From positions 124,001-188,000 of the forward strand of contig NZ_SMTE01000004.1 in NCBI RefSeq assembly GCF_004357765.1: a DNA stretch of 64,000 nt, in the 5' to 3' direction. Each line of letters opens with the position of its first letter. Position 1 is the first letter of the stretch. This document shows, one piece after another, positions 37,701-49,548 of this stretch. Under the pieces are notes generated by a model. That model was not told the DNA's origin. It was given only the letters and a program-made list of their open reading frames with translations, and made no database searches. Source of the stretch: Pseudomonas putida. Lineage in GTDB: Bacteria > Pseudomonadota > Gammaproteobacteria > Pseudomonadales > Pseudomonadaceae. Made by a program: the position numbers and the translations under genes.

Positions 37701-39252
37701 CGGCTCGCTGAACAAGCAGGAGACCACCAGCACCGCTGTACCCGGTAGCCTGATGGGCCAAGCCGGAATCCAGGTGCAGCTAGGCAGCGACGGGCGTTAT
37801 GAGGGCACGCGCATCGATGGCGGCGAGGGCGATGTGATCATGCACAGCGCGGGCGACCTCTCCTTGCTGCAGGCCAGCGACCTGACGCGACAGACGTCCA
37901 GCGGACTCGACGGAAATGCCTGGGCCAAGGGCGGCAACCGGCCAGGAACCACCGGTTTCGATGCCCGTGGCTACCTCGACCACTCCACGCAGCAGGCCAG
38001 TCAGTCCAAGGCCCAAGTGACACAACTCGACGCCAAGGGTAAGGTCCACTTGAGTAGCGGCGGCGACCTGCTGCTCGAAGGGACCCGCATCGGCAAGCGC
38101 GAGGCCAAGGTTGCCGACCTGCAGTTGCAGAGCGAGGGCCTGTTGACCGTCAAGGCCGCCAGCGATACCCAGGAAGCCACCGGCAGCACCCTCGGTGGAG
38201 GCCTGGAGATCGGTATCAAACAGGGCGCTACCCAGGGCGGCGCGCTCGGCGGACACTTCTCCCATGGCAAGCAGAACGAAAGCGCCCGCCAGGCACTCGA
38301 TGCCCAGTTCGCCAGCGCCGGTCGACTGGCCCTGGAAAGCCGTGCCCGCGAGGAGGTCGCACTGCGTCTGCAAGGCTTGCAGGCCTCGGCCGGACAAATC
38401 GAACTGCTCGCCCGCAACGGCGGCATGCTGGTCGAGGCATCGTCCAATCTGGAGCGGCGCAACAATCTCGACATCACCGCCGGGGCCGGTTTCCTCAAAA
38501 CCCAAGGCACAACCGACACCCGTGGCCTGCACGGCCGTGTTCAGGTCAATCTCGACCAGCGCGACAACCACACCTGGAACGCCGACACCCTGCGCGCCGA
38601 GCGTATCGACATCCAAAGCCTGGGCGACACGCGTGTGCAAGGCGTCAGCCTGGAGGCCGGGCAGATCAACGGCAACATCGGCGGCGATTTGCACGTGGCC
38701 AGCCGCAAAGACAGTGTCGACAGCCTGAACCTCAAGGTTGACGCTCGCCTGAGCCAAGAGAGGAACCCCCAAGGCTACACCAACGCAGCCACCGCTCTGG
38801 CGGGTCCCCTGCAAGGCAAGGTGAGCGACAAGACTCGCTCGACATTGAGCAAAGCCGAGCCTGGCTTCTCCCCCACCTTCAAGCTCGAACTGTCCAAACA
38901 ACAGCGTGACACGGTAGCCCGGCAGACGACCCTGCAAGGCCGCGATGGTGTCGATCTGAAGGTGGGCGGCGCCGCTCACCTGGAAGGCGCTCGGATACAG
39001 TCGGCCAAGGGCGACGTGGCGCTCAAGGCAGCCACGGTGACCCAGCAAACCCTAAGCGGCACGGACCTGCGCCGTGACGTATCGGTCGACGCCTCCAACT
39101 CGCCGGTCGACTTGGGTACCGCCATCGCCGATATCGCCAAGAACAAAGGCGCTGCAGACGGTGAGAACGCGCTGGACCTGGGGCTGTTACGCACCAGTGG
39201 GCACAACCGAAACGAGCAGTGGCATTCGTCCATTCAAGGCAAGGCCGATTGA
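34726..39252 (+). CDS. Filamentous haemagglutinin-like exoprotein (TpsA), without CDI toxin tail
   Basis: 1508 residues. Signal peptide about 1-31 (ends ALAEP), then the TPS secretion domain with NPNGITLNGGSFINTTRAGL (the NPNG and related motifs, around residue 140), then a long beta-helix of haemagglutinin repeats rich in charged residues. The C-terminus (LLRTSGHNRNEQWHS, ending GKAD) shows no VENN motif, nuclease domain or downstream immunity-size gene, and the length is well below CdiA. It is therefore likely an adhesin or aggregation factor rather than a contact-dependent inhibitor. A truncation of a longer ancestor cannot be ruled out. The gene order TpsB-TpsA is the usual one. Confidence 0.88.
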   Translation: MHTISQRTPLRPDTLRWTISLALLASAPALAEPALTPARGPAGTPLIGNGHGVPVIDIVAPNANGLSHNQFLDYNVGKPGVVLNNATQAGQSQLAGALQANPQFQGQAASTILNEVISRNASLIEGPQEIFGRRADYILANPNGITLNGGSFINTTRAGLLVGSPELQEEQLKHLSTLEAHGSLKVTGAGGHNPEGALDLIAPRIDSTGLLQAKSDLNLTLGRNRIDYPTGEVLQHLPGTPSSIDASLFGAMRAGRIRVVSTAEGAGVRVGPVKVWADQGIAIHSAGALEVSGQADVPSELRTEHGNLNLSAAGDVDMRAAKGHADRIEIKAGKKLSLDAQTAESIAKDQKRWNKKFLFVTHETYERKRTTTDRHQRGTELKASEGIRLESGADMRLAAADIRAGGELAVDSGGDLDVVAGIDSQRIEEQIRHRKHLWRGDEDTEQYRETARASTLEGQHMTVNAKNRIKLEGSQLHSRGDLDITAKKIEVGTTALQQHGTRRDYRGDLVSGAFFADRKGNDTQGHAVTGSSVSADGKLQVSAEQVDIKGSRVHGKQDALLYGSKGALVIEADHGNLTTTDHQRDSKLFGLFGNSEESTTRSQQVLRSDVGSSTNLRLASAEELRIQGAKVEAAGHLQVEAKGDVLIDAAQAIDERETRNQRRGFSASVGQTQEAQDGKPGSRQYTASVGYDVTTRTGSQRQVSQVGSQLKGASVTLSSDTHLQVNGARVEASAGDLDVQAKQVTLGARRNETESTTEQTRSGGSMGLTGGIDRFGSLLEGHHHRDSTIERDSTAQRSELLASGNLRIEADELVNEAARVKAGKTLEVVAEHIDNRAVEDIHERQESQDNWAGSLGVSVEYRDLTRPIERLVQGEEAARFQQASPEDAMVAPSAGADMTVDHLKRLENQRRGFAQVSELSGAEVTVKATRIDDEGTTWRADAGKLQIDAQQHHMRAAANTKAHEIQRLAFGGDLRGDTSTGSDINGRIAGKGGSLNKQETTSTAVPGSLMGQAGIQVQLGSDGRYEGTRIDGGEGDVIMHSAGDLSLLQASDLTRQTSSGLDGNAWAKGGNRPGTTGFDARGYLDHSTQQASQSKAQVTQLDAKGKVHLSSGGDLLLEGTRIGKREAKVADLQLQSEGLLTVKAASDTQEATGSTLGGGLEIGIKQGATQGGALGGHFSHGKQNESARQALDAQFASAGRLALESRAREEVALRLQGLQASAGQIELLARNGGMLVEASSNLERRNNLDITAGAGFLKTQGTTDTRGLHGRVQVNLDQRDNHTWNADTLRAERIDIQSLGDTRVQGVSLEAGQINGNIGGDLHVASRKDSVDSLNLKVDARLSQERNPQGYTNAATALAGPLQGKVSDKTRSTLSKAEPGFSPTFKLELSKQQRDTVARQTTLQGRDGVDLKVGGAAHLEGARIQSAKGDVALKAATVTQQTLSGTDLRRDVSVDASNSPVDLGTAIADIAKNKGAADGENALDLGLLRTSGHNRNEQWHSSIQGKAD

Positions 39253-39332
39253 GCAACATCGCCCAGGGTCGCCTTGCGGCCCTGAGCCCTGACCCAGGTA
39301 CTAGGCAATGTCCGCACACAGGATTTTTTCTT

Positions 39333-39350
39333 CCGTCATATTTCTGCCAA
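39333..39350 (+). promoter_or_regulatory. Pho box upstream of the PhoX-like phosphatase gene
   Basis: CCGTCATATTTCTGCCAA matches the Pho box consensus CTGTCATAWAWCTGTCAY at most positions, with both half-sites (CCGTCAT and CTGCCAA) in the correct 11-base register. It ends 65 bases before the ATG at 39416. PhoB activation under phosphate starvation is inferred. Confidence 0.75.
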
Positions 39351-39415
39351 CTGATCATCACATTTGCAGCATAAAGTCGCGGGTCTGCCTACTCAGCCAC
39401 TACAAGGACAGCCTG

Positions 39416-41461
39416 ATGAGTCGACACAGCGGCGATAACCTGGACCGCAACCGCAGCGGCAATGCACCGATGGCCGGCATCATGGACCTCTACCTGAGCC
39501 GGCGCAGCGTCGTGCGCGGTAGCCTTGGCGCGGCCATCGCCATGATCGCCGGCGGCGGCCTCAGCGCCTGCTTCGACAGCACAGGCGCCAAGCCAACAGG
39601 CCCAGCTACAGCCCCTCAGGCACCCACACCAACACTGGGCTTCGAGTCCATTCCCGGATCACGGACCGATGCCTGTACCCTCGCCGCAGGCTACAGCGCC
39701 TATGTCCTGGCGCCTTGGGGAACGCCACTGAACAGCGCCGGCAATGCCTGGAAAGCCGACGGCAGCAACAGCGCCGCCGACCAGGCGAACGCCATGGGCA
39801 TGCACCACGATGGCATGCACTTCTTTCCCATCGATGGCAGCGCCGAAGACGGCCTGCTGGCCATCAACTTCGAGTACATCGACCAGCAAGCGTTGCACCC
39901 GGCTGGGCCCACCTTCGACGCCCACGGCAAACGCCCGGCCGAAGAAGTGCGCAAGGAAATCAATGCCCACGGCGCCGGCGTGGTTCGCCTGAAAAAACTT
40001 GGCGGACGCTGGCAGGTGGTCGACAACGACCCGCTCAACCGTCGCTTCACCACCGCTTCGCAGATGGACATCGCCGGCCCCATGCGCGGCAGCGATCACG
40101 TCAAGACCCGTTTTTCGCCAGACGGCACCCGTTGCCGTGGCACCAACAACAACTGTGGCAACGGCTACACGCCGTGGGGCACCTACCTGACCTGCGAAGA
40201 AAACTGGCCAGGGATATTCGTCAACAAAGGCACCCTGCCCGCTGACCAGTCACGCCTCGGCGTCGTGACCTCCAGCGGCCTGTACCAGTGGGAAAGCGCC
40301 GCTGGCGACAGCGGCGAAATGGACGACGAGTTCGCCCGCTTCGACGTGACCGCCCGCGGAGCAAGTGCCACCGACGACTACCGCAACGAAGCCAGCACCT
40401 TTGGCTACATCGTCGAGATCGACCCGTACGACGCCAGCACCCGCGCGACCAAGCGCACCGCTCTCGGACGCTTTCGTCATGAAGGCTGCTGCCCAGGCCT
40501 GGCGGTGGCCGGCAAGCCGCTGGTCTGGTACATGGGCGACGACTCCAATAACGAGTATCTGTACAAATTCGTCTCCGATGCAGTGTGGGATATCGCCGAT
40601 GCCAATCCGAAGGACCGCCTGGCCACCGGCGCCAAGTACCTGGACCACGGCAAGCTCTATGTGGCCCGCTTCGATGCCGATGGCTCGGGTGTCTGGCTGT
40701 TGCTGGACGTGACCAGCAAGACCACCGCAGGGGGCACGCTGGGCGCGTTGTATGGCGACTTGCCGGGGATCATCCTCAACACCCGTGGCGCCGCCGACGC
40801 GCTCGGTGCGACACCCATGGACCGCCCGGAATGGACTGCGGTCAACCCGCACAACGGCGATGCCTACCTGACCCTGACCAACAATGTCGTGCGCAGTGCC
40901 GACAAAGCCGATGCCGCCAACCCACGCGGCCCCAACCTGCACGGCCACATCATCCGCTGGCACGACAGCGCCGATCATCAGCGCTTCACCTGGGACATCT
41001 TCGTGTTCGGCGCAAACGCCAGCGGCGATGCCAACATCAACCGCTCGGGCCTGAGCGAGCTGAACCAGTTCGCCAGCCCCGACGGCATGAGTTTCGATAG
41101 CCGTGGCGTATTGTGGTTCGAGACCGACAACAGCGAGAAGAGCGTTGCCGATTACACCAACGATCAGTTGCTGGCAGTGGTGCCCAGCCAATTGGTCGAC
41201 GCCAATGGCCGACAGGTGCCGGTCAATCGACAGAATCAGGTGGATTTACGCCGCTTCTTCGTCGGCCCGAATGGCTGCGAAATGACCGGCATCACCTTCA
41301 CGCCGGACAACAAGACACTGTTCATCAACGTGCAGCATCCGGCGAACTGGCCCTATACCGATAACGCCACCGACGCGACACCAGCCGGAACCAAGGTGAG
41401 GCCACGGGCGGCGACCGTCGTGATCCAGCGCAATGATGGCGGCGAGATCGGCACCGTCTGA
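39416..41461 (+). CDS. PhoX-type alkaline phosphatase (DUF839 family), Tat-exported
   Basis: 681 residues. The N-terminus has a Tat-type twin arginine (LSRRSVVRGSLGAA, residues about 27-40), a hydrophobic core and a lipoprotein-like GLSACFDS. The body is DUF839/PhoX: CRGTNNNCGNGYTPWGTYLT, EDYRNEASTFGYIVEIDP-like segment (about 320-340), RHEGCCPGLAV, YMGDDSNNEYLYKFV, and NGCEMTGITFTPDNKTLFIN near the C-terminus. PhoX enzymes use Ca2+ and Fe3+ to hydrolyse phosphoesters. A Pho box upstream supports phosphate control. Start at 39416 with AAGGA before it. Confidence 0.88.
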   Translation: MSRHSGDNLDRNRSGNAPMAGIMDLYLSRRSVVRGSLGAAIAMIAGGGLSACFDSTGAKPTGPATAPQAPTPTLGFESIPGSRTDACTLAAGYSAYVLAPWGTPLNSAGNAWKADGSNSAADQANAMGMHHDGMHFFPIDGSAEDGLLAINFEYIDQQALHPAGPTFDAHGKRPAEEVRKEINAHGAGVVRLKKLGGRWQVVDNDPLNRRFTTASQMDIAGPMRGSDHVKTRFSPDGTRCRGTNNNCGNGYTPWGTYLTCEENWPGIFVNKGTLPADQSRLGVVTSSGLYQWESAAGDSGEMDDEFARFDVTARGASATDDYRNEASTFGYIVEIDPYDASTRATKRTALGRFRHEGCCPGLAVAGKPLVWYMGDDSNNEYLYKFVSDAVWDIADANPKDRLATGAKYLDHGKLYVARFDADGSGVWLLLDVTSKTTAGGTLGALYGDLPGIILNTRGAADALGATPMDRPEWTAVNPHNGDAYLTLTNNVVRSADKADAANPRGPNLHGHIIRWHDSADHQRFTWDIFVFGANASGDANINRSGLSELNQFASPDGMSFDSRGVLWFETDNSEKSVADYTNDQLLAVVPSQLVDANGRQVPVNRQNQVDLRRFFVGPNGCEMTGITFTPDNKTLFINVQHPANWPYTDNATDATPAGTKVRPRAATVVIQRNDGGEIGTV

Positions 41462-41605
41462 CCACCCGCGGTCTGCCAAGTCTCCCCGTAGTCATTCGGT
41501 TGAACACTTCAAGCCGGACCAACCTCCACACGAGGTAACGCTGCTCAGTTCATTCAGCGAACAGGAAAAATCAGGCTAGGCGTTCTATTTCCCGGAACGA
41601 CAACT

Positions 41606-43636
41606 ATGCCGATTGAACCCAACGCCAATGACGCTCTGCTGATCAGCACCTATGAACTGGGCCGGCTTGATGACTTGGCTCGGCGGACCGATGAAACGGT
41701 CTTCATAGCACTGTTCATGTCGGTGTTTGGCACCGACCTGACGGTCGACACTTACAAGAAAATGCGGGTAGCCATACAGGACCGCACTCTTGCCAACCCG
41801 CAGTATGCCGTGGAGCCCGATGGCAGCGGCCTTGCCCGCTACGACAGGACCAGACGTACGATCTTCGTGACGGCTGACGCAATAACGCAAAGCGAATCCG
41901 ACGACCACTTGAGCGTCAATCTGTTCATCGCCATGGCCAGAGCATTTGGCGAATATCTGGACAATGTGCTCAGGGAAGACCTGAGCGATGGTAACGAGGA
42001 CGTTCTCACGGAGCGCCCAGCGGATGTAGCGGCCGAGGTCGGCGCCGCTTATGCCGACATGATCCTGTTCGGCGGAATCAGGGTGGCGGATGGCACGGTG
42101 TATGCCAACTACGCGGGCGCCGATCTGTGCCTGAAGATTCCCAATCTCGCCCCTCCTCCGAAGCTCGCGAGATTCGTGGCAGGCGAAGCTGATGCAAAAC
42201 CTGGCTCATTCGGTCACGAGAGCTTGGAAAAGGGCTTGGCATCGGCAGGGTTCACTGATGAGGAACGTCGAAGTATCTATTTCGGCAACTGGCTGCGTGA
42301 TTATTCTCAGCTGCTGGACCCCAAGATCGTGCGAAGAGCGGATGCGCCGAAGAACTTCCCTTCGAAAATGTCCCGAGCAGCCCTGACCCAGGTGGTCGAT
42401 GTCCTGGCGCTCAAAGCGTTTCACGATTTGCAAGACACACCAGAGGGCCGCAGCGCCTACACCGTGACTGAAAAAATGCTCGGGGTGTATCGCGCTTCTG
42501 AACATATCGATAATCCGATGAACCCGGCGCCCGATGCGAGCGACCCACAGGAAATCGATACGGATTTCGAGCCGTTGGTGACACACGGGCACCCGCTGCT
42601 GCGGGTCGAACCGGGGCGTTCGATACCAGGTTATATCGACAACGCCGCCCGCTGCATGCATGACAAACTGGTCGACGCGTGTTACGCGGGCAATACCATC
42701 GATGGCAGGCGCTATCTCGGCGAAGCACTGCATATCCTGGAAGATTACTTCGCCCACTCCAACTTCGTCGAACTGTGCCTACGCAAACGAGGCCACAACG
42801 TATTGCCCTGGACCACTGAGACGGACTGCAAGTACCGCTTCCCAGTCGTCACCGGGATGTTCGCAAGCCTCGATGTGATCGCCAGCATTGCCGAACCCTT
42901 GGGCAAAATCCTGTTCGAGGTAAAGACGCTTGATTTCGAGTTGACCAAACCTGGATATCGCAGTGATGGCGAGAAAGTGCTGCTGATACTCTTCAAGGAG
43001 CATGAGAGTGAGACCGCTCTCAATTGGCTGAACACCTACCTGGAACTTCGCGATAACGCCGCGGCACAGCCACTGTTCGGCGTATTCCAAGCTGGGCGTT
43101 GGCTAAGTGGTCTCCCGTTGACGCTTTTGCAGAATGCAATCAACTTCACGATGCGCAGCATATTGAAGTGGGTGGGAGACAGCATCGACGAGATCCAAAC
43201 GCTGTCCGGCCACAACCCCAACGAGACTCCAGGCCTGCATCCGACTCACTCCCAGTTGGCCAAGGATCACACCAACCACCCGTTCCATGAACTAGCCGCG
43301 TATCTTGCCATCTACGCGGTGGAACAAGTGGGCCGTTCGATGTATCGATACTGGCAGGGTGAAACCGAGCGAGATCCTGCCAGTGTGGCCTTGAGTTTTA
43401 TCCTGCACCCCGAAGCCCATGATTGGCACGAAGACATCGTCGCGGCATGGGAGGCCAAAGACCCCAAGGGTTCACGCAGCAGAATTCAAGTCGGCAGCCA
43501 ATTTGCAGACTTGATCGAACTTCAGGCACAACTCAAGAAAGAAGAGCAGGAAAGGGTCGAGGTGTTGGGAGAAAGCTTCCGAAACGCTCCAAATACGCTT
43601 TCGGACATGCTCGCCAACGGCTTCCATTTTGGCTGA
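41606..43636 (+). CDS. Het-C domain protein
   Basis: 676 residues without signal peptide. Het-C-type motifs are clear: IYFGNWLRDYSQLLDPKIV (about residue 225-245) and ALHILEDYFAHSNFVELCL (about 370-390), plus FILHPEAHDWHEDI near the C-terminus. The domain was named from fungal heterokaryon incompatibility proteins and occurs in some Pseudomonas proteins; the H-E-D-H pattern suggests a metal-dependent hydrolase of the phospholipase C/S1 nuclease type, but this is inference. It begins 145 bases after the phosphatase gene with no visible terminator between. Role unknown. Confidence 0.78.
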   Translation: MPIEPNANDALLISTYELGRLDDLARRTDETVFIALFMSVFGTDLTVDTYKKMRVAIQDRTLANPQYAVEPDGSGLARYDRTRRTIFVTADAITQSESDDHLSVNLFIAMARAFGEYLDNVLREDLSDGNEDVLTERPADVAAEVGAAYADMILFGGIRVADGTVYANYAGADLCLKIPNLAPPPKLARFVAGEADAKPGSFGHESLEKGLASAGFTDEERRSIYFGNWLRDYSQLLDPKIVRRADAPKNFPSKMSRAALTQVVDVLALKAFHDLQDTPEGRSAYTVTEKMLGVYRASEHIDNPMNPAPDASDPQEIDTDFEPLVTHGHPLLRVEPGRSIPGYIDNAARCMHDKLVDACYAGNTIDGRRYLGEALHILEDYFAHSNFVELCLRKRGHNVLPWTTETDCKYRFPVVTGMFASLDVIASIAEPLGKILFEVKTLDFELTKPGYRSDGEKVLLILFKEHESETALNWLNTYLELRDNAAAQPLFGVFQAGRWLSGLPLTLLQNAINFTMRSILKWVGDSIDEIQTLSGHNPNETPGLHPTHSQLAKDHTNHPFHELAAYLAIYAVEQVGRSMYRYWQGETERDPASVALSFILHPEAHDWHEDIVAAWEAKDPKGSRSRIQVGSQFADLIELQAQLKKEEQERVEVLGESFRNAPNTLSDMLANGFHFG

Positions 43637-43639
43637 ATG

Positions 43640-43951
43640 CTAAAGCGCTTCGAGCCGCCAGACCTCATAAGCTGGCGTCTCGTACGGGTGGCTCTGCTTG
43701 AGCGCAGCGACGACCTGGGCAATCAGGTCGTCAGCCACCACCAGCTCCACCTTCCACTCCTCGACCACCTCGACCTGGCCAGCCTGCCCTATGAACGGCT
43801 GACTGCCGTCCAACGGGCGAAACTGGCCTTGGCCCAAAGTCTGCCAGGCGCAGCGGTCGTAGTCGCCAATGCGTCCACCACCTGCGGCGAACACGGCGTC
43901 CTTGACCACCTCGACATGGCTGGCCGGGACGAAGAAGGCGAGTTTGTACAC
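43640..43951 (-). CDS. YqfO/NIF3-like small protein
   Basis: 103 residues resembling the inserted domain of NIF3/YqfO proteins (YKLAFFVPASHVEVVKDAVF, ELVVADDLIAQVVAALKQSHPYETPAYEV). Stand-alone short versions of this PII-like domain occur widely in gammaproteobacteria with unknown function. It begins 3 bases after the end of purL on the same strand, so it should be co-transcribed with it. Confidence 0.88.
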   Translation of the reverse strand: MYKLAFFVPASHVEVVKDAVFAAGGGRIGDYDRCAWQTLGQGQFRPLDGSQPFIGQAGQVEVVEEWKVELVVADDLIAQVVAALKQSHPYETPAYEVWRLEAL

Positions 43952-43954
43952 GCC

Positions 43955-46900
43955 TTAGTTCACCCACACCCGCGCATTGCGGAACATACGCATCAGCGCG
44001 GCGTCTTCCTGCCACTCGTCCGGGCGCCAGGAGTTCTGCACAGCGCGGAACATACGCTCGGGGTGCGGCATCATGATGGTGACGCGGCCGTCGCGGTTGG
44101 TCAGGCCGGTGATACCGCGCGGCGAACCGTTCGGGTTGGCCGGGTAGGCTTCGGTGACCTTGCCGTGGTTGTCGACGTAGCGCAGGGCCACGCAACCGGA
44201 GACATCGGCCGCCAGCAGCGCTTCCTCGCTGGCGAACTCGGCATGGCCTTCGCCGTGGGCAATGGCGATCGGCATACGCGAACCGGCCATGCCCTGCAGG
44301 AAGATCGAGTTCGACTTCTGCACCTCGACCATGGCCACACGCGCTTCGAACTGCTCCGAACGGTTGCGCACGAAGTGCGGCCAGTGCTCGGTGCCCGGGA
44401 TCAGCTCGTGCAGGTTGGACATCATCTGGCAACCGTTGCACACGCCCAGGGCGAAGCTGTCGCTGCGCTCGAAGAAACCTTGGAAGGCATCGCGGGCACG
44501 GCTGTTGAACAGCGCCGACTTGGCCCAGCCCTCACCGGCGCCCAGCACGTCACCGTAGGAGAAGCCGCCGCAGGCGACCAAGCCCTTGAAGTCGGCGAAG
44601 TCGACGCGGCCAGCGAGGATATCGCTCATGTGCACGTCGATGGCGGCGAAGCCGGCACGGTCGAAGGCGGCTGCCATCTCGACCTGGCCGTTGACGCCCT
44701 GCTCACGCAGGATCGCCACTTGCGGACGCACGCCCTTCTTGATGTACGGCGCGGCGATGTCGTCGTTGACGTCATAGCCCAGCTTCACCGACAGACCTGG
44801 GTTGTCTTCTTCGAGCAGCGCGTCGAATTCCTGGTCGGCGCAGTCGGCGTTGTCGCGCAGGCGCTGGACCTGATAGCTGGTCTCGGCCCACTGGCGCTGC
44901 AGCATGCGACGGTCGTCATCGAACAGCACTTCGCCATTGAGGCTGATGGACACTTCACCGTTGTTGACCGGCTTGCCGATCACCGCCACGCATTGCTCGC
45001 CCAGGCCTGCGGCGCTGAACTGCGCCAGCACGTCCGGGGTGGCGTCCTGGCGGACCTGGATCACCGCACCGAGCTCTTCGTTGAAGAGGATGGCCGGCAC
45101 GTCCTTGCTGTTATCGGTCAGCGGGTCGAGTTGCAGGTCCAGGCCGCAGTGACCGGCGAAGGCCATTTCCAGCACCGTGGTCAGCAAACCGCCGTCGGAA
45201 CGGTCATGGTAGGCCAGCAGGTGGCCGTCGGCGTTCAGGCCCTGGATCACGGCGAAGAACGCCTTGAGGTCTTCGGCATCGTCGACGTCAGGTGCCTGGG
45301 CCGCGATCTTGCCGTAGGTCTGCGCGAGGATCGAAGCACCCATGCGGTTCTTGCCACGGCCCAGGTCGATCAGGATCAGATCGGTCTCGCCCTTGTCCAT
45401 GCGCAGTTGCGGCGTCAGGGTCTTGCGAATGTCGGTGACCGGGGCGAAGCCGGTGATGATCAGCGACATCGGCGAGGTCACGCTCTTCTCCTCGCCGCCT
45501 TCGCTCCACTTGGTCTTCATCGACATCGAGTCTTTGCCGACAGGGATGGTGATACCCAGCTCCGGGCACAGCTCCATGCCGACTGCCTTGACGGTGTCGT
45601 ACAGACGGGCGTCTTCACCAGGGTGGCCGGCGGCGGACATCCAGTTGGCCGACAGCTTGATGTCGGACAGCTTCTCGATTTGCGCAGCAGCCAGGTTGGT
45701 CAGGGTCTCGCCGATCGCCATGCGGCCGGAGGCCGGGGCATCGAGCAGAGCCAGCGGAGTGCGCTCGCCCATGGCCATGGCTTCACCGGTGTAGACGTCG
45801 AAGCTGGTGGCGGTGACGGCACAGTCGGCAACCGGCACCTGCCAAGGGCCGACCATCTGGTCACGGGACACCAGGCCGGTGATGGTCCGGTCGCCGATGG
45901 TGATCAGGAAGCTCTTGCTGGCCACGGCCGGGTGGTTGAGGACGCGCTGTACGGCGCTGTCCAGGTCCAGCTCGCTCGGGTCGAAGTCATCGCCCAGTTC
46001 CGTTTCGCGGGTCACCGAACGGTGCATGCGCGGCGGCTTGCCCAGCAGCACGTCGAGCGGCATGTCCACCGGCGTGTTGTTGAAGTGGCTGTCGGTCACG
46101 GTCAGGTGCTGCTCTTCGGTCGCTTCACCCACCACGGCAAACGGGCAACGCTCGCGTTCGCAGATGGCCTGGAAGCGCTCGAAATCCTTGGCGCTGACCG
46201 CCAGCACGTAACGCTCCTGCGATTCGTTGCTCCAGATTTCGTGCGGGGCCATGCCCGGCTCGTCGTTGGGCACGTTACGCAGTTCGAAGCGCCCACCGCG
46301 ACCACCGTCGTTGACCAGCTCGGGGAAGGCGTTGGAAATGCCACCGGCGCCGACGTCGTGGATGAAGGCGATCGGGTTGGCGTCACCCAGTTGCCAGCAG
46401 CGGTCGATGACCTCCTGGCAGCGGCGTTCCATTTCCGGGTTCTCGCGCTGCACCGAGGCGAAGTCCAGATCAGCCGAGCTGGCACCGGTGGCGACCGACG
46501 AAGCCGCGCCGCCGCCCAGACCGATCAGCATGGCCGGGCCTCCGAGCACGATCAGCTTGGCGCCGACGGTGATCTCACCCTTCTGCACGTGGTCTTCGCG
46601 GATGTTGCCCATACCGCCGGCAAGCATGATCGGCTTGTGGTAACCACGGACTTCTTCGCCATGCGGGGTATTGATGGCCTGCTCGAAGGTACGGAAGTAA
46701 CCGGTCAGCGCCGGACGGCCGAATTCGTTGTTGAAGGCGGCGCCACCCAGCGGGCCTTCGATCATGATGTCGAGGGCGTCGACGATACGTTCCGGCTTGC
46801 CGTAGGCCTGTTCCCACGGCTGTTCGAAGCCCGGGATACGCAGGTTGGAGACGGTGAAACCGGTCAGGCCGGCCTTGGGCTTGGCGCCACGACCGGTGGC

Positions 46901-47854
46901 GCCTTCGTCGCGGATCTCGCCGCCGGAACCGGTGGAAGCACCGGAGAACGGAGCGATGGCGGTCGGGTGGTTGTGCGTCTCGACCTTCATCAGAATATGC
47001 ACCGGCTCCTGCATCGCGCCGTACTGGCGGGTCTCAGGGTTCGGGAAGAAGCGGCCGGCGACGCTGCCGACGATCACCGAGGCGTTGTCCTTGTAGGCCG
47101 ACAGCACGCCTTCGTTGTGCATCTGGTAGGTGTTCTTGATCATGCCGAACAGGCTCTTCTCCTGAGCCTGGCCGTCGATGTCCCAACTGGCGTTGAAGAT
47201 CTTGTGACGGCAGTGCTCGGAGTTGGCCTGGGCGAACATCATCAGTTCGATGTCGTTCGGGTTGCGTGCCAGGTTCTGGAAGGCGTTGACCAGATAGTCG
47301 ATCTCGTCTTCGGCCAAGGCCAGGCCCAGGTCGATGTTGGCCTTGGCCAGGGCGGCACGGCCACCACCGAGGATATCGACCGAGGTCATCGGCTTGGGCT
47401 GGGCATGGCTGAACAGATCGGCGGCCTGCTCCAGCTTGGCCAGCACGCGCTGGGTCATGCGATCGTGCAGCTCGGCAGCGATGACCTCGGCGTCGGCGTC
47501 GCTCAACGAACCGGCGACGTAGTAGGCGATACCACGCTCCAGGCGCTGGATCGACTGCAGGCCGCAGTTGTGGGCGATGTCGCTGGCCTTGCTGGCCCAG
47601 GGCGAGATGGTGCCCAGGCGCGGCACGACCAGGAACAGGCGGCCGCTCGGCTCCTGCACCGGCACGCTCGGGCCGTATTTGAGCAGACGCCCCAGCACCT
47701 GCTGCTGGTCGGCGGTCAGCTCGCCGTCAACGTCGGCGAAGTGGGCAAATTCGGCATACAAACCAGTAACAGCGGGGACTTTCTGGCTCAGTTGCTCGAG
47801 TAATTTACCGTGGCGAAAGGCAGAAAGGGCAGGAGCGCCGCGCAGGATCAACAT
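43955..47854 (-). CDS. purL: Phosphoribosylformylglycinamidine synthase
   Basis: A 1299-residue single-chain FGAM synthase of the proteobacterial large type. PurL-like ATP-binding regions read [20 protein letters not shown] and [18 protein letters not shown]; the C-terminal class I glutamine amidotransferase has the nucleophile Cys in [16 protein letters not shown] and the His in [10 protein letters not shown]. It catalyses step 4 of purine synthesis. Complete, divergent from mltF. Confidence 0.99.
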   Translation of the reverse strand: MLILRGAPALSAFRHGKLLEQLSQKVPAVTGLYAEFAHFADVDGELTADQQQVLGRLLKYGPSVPVQEPSGRLFLVVPRLGTISPWASKASDIAHNCGLQSIQRLERGIAYYVAGSLSDADAEVIAAELHDRMTQRVLAKLEQAADLFSHAQPKPMTSVDILGGGRAALAKANIDLGLALAEDEIDYLVNAFQNLARNPNDIELMMFAQANSEHCRHKIFNASWDIDGQAQEKSLFGMIKNTYQMHNEGVLSAYKDNASVIVGSVAGRFFPNPETRQYGAMQEPVHILMKVETHNHPTAIAPFSGASTGSGGEIRDEGATGRGAKPKAGLTGFTVSNLRIPGFEQPWEQAYGKPERIVDALDIMIEGPLGGAAFNNEFGRPALTGYFRTFEQAINTPHGEEVRGYHKPIMLAGGMGNIREDHVQKGEITVGAKLIVLGGPAMLIGLGGGAASSVATGASSADLDFASVQRENPEMERRCQEVIDRCWQLGDANPIAFIHDVGAGGISNAFPELVNDGGRGGRFELRNVPNDEPGMAPHEIWSNESQERYVLAVSAKDFERFQAICERERCPFAVVGEATEEQHLTVTDSHFNNTPVDMPLDVLLGKPPRMHRSVTRETELGDDFDPSELDLDSAVQRVLNHPAVASKSFLITIGDRTITGLVSRDQMVGPWQVPVADCAVTATSFDVYTGEAMAMGERTPLALLDAPASGRMAIGETLTNLAAAQIEKLSDIKLSANWMSAAGHPGEDARLYDTVKAVGMELCPELGITIPVGKDSMSMKTKWSEGGEEKSVTSPMSLIITGFAPVTDIRKTLTPQLRMDKGETDLILIDLGRGKNRMGASILAQTYGKIAAQAPDVDDAEDLKAFFAVIQGLNADGHLLAYHDRSDGGLLTTVLEMAFAGHCGLDLQLDPLTDNSKDVPAILFNEELGAVIQVRQDATPDVLAQFSAAGLGEQCVAVIGKPVNNGEVSISLNGEVLFDDDRRMLQRQWAETSYQVQRLRDNADCADQEFDALLEEDNPGLSVKLGYDVNDDIAAPYIKKGVRPQVAILREQGVNGQVEMAAAFDRAGFAAIDVHMSDILAGRVDFADFKGLVACGGFSYGDVLGAGEGWAKSALFNSRARDAFQGFFERSDSFALGVCNGCQMMSNLHELIPGTEHWPHFVRNRSEQFEARVAMVEVQKSNSIFLQGMAGSRMPIAIAHGEGHAEFASEEALLAADVSGCVALRYVDNHGKVTEAYPANPNGSPRGITGLTNRDGRVTIMMPHPERMFRAVQNSWRPDEWQEDAALMRMFRNARVWVN

Positions 47855-48005
47855 CGTCGGGACAGCCTCAGGAAGGGGTGTGCTTAGAGGCCGTGCATTC
47901 TAGCCTAAATCGATGGCTTTCGGCACCCGCTCTAAGCCAAGCCTGCCGGGCGGCGGAACCGGACTTCAGGGTCAGAAAATTCCGGTCTTCACGCGCTGCC
48001 TATAG

Positions 48006-49547
<1,542 letters not shown>

Positions 49548-49548
49548 T

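Noticed and set aside
43637-47803. Very long plus-strand open frame opposite purL and the Nif3-like gene
   Set aside because: It is the antisense shadow of purL, whose protein is unmistakable and full-length on the minus strand.
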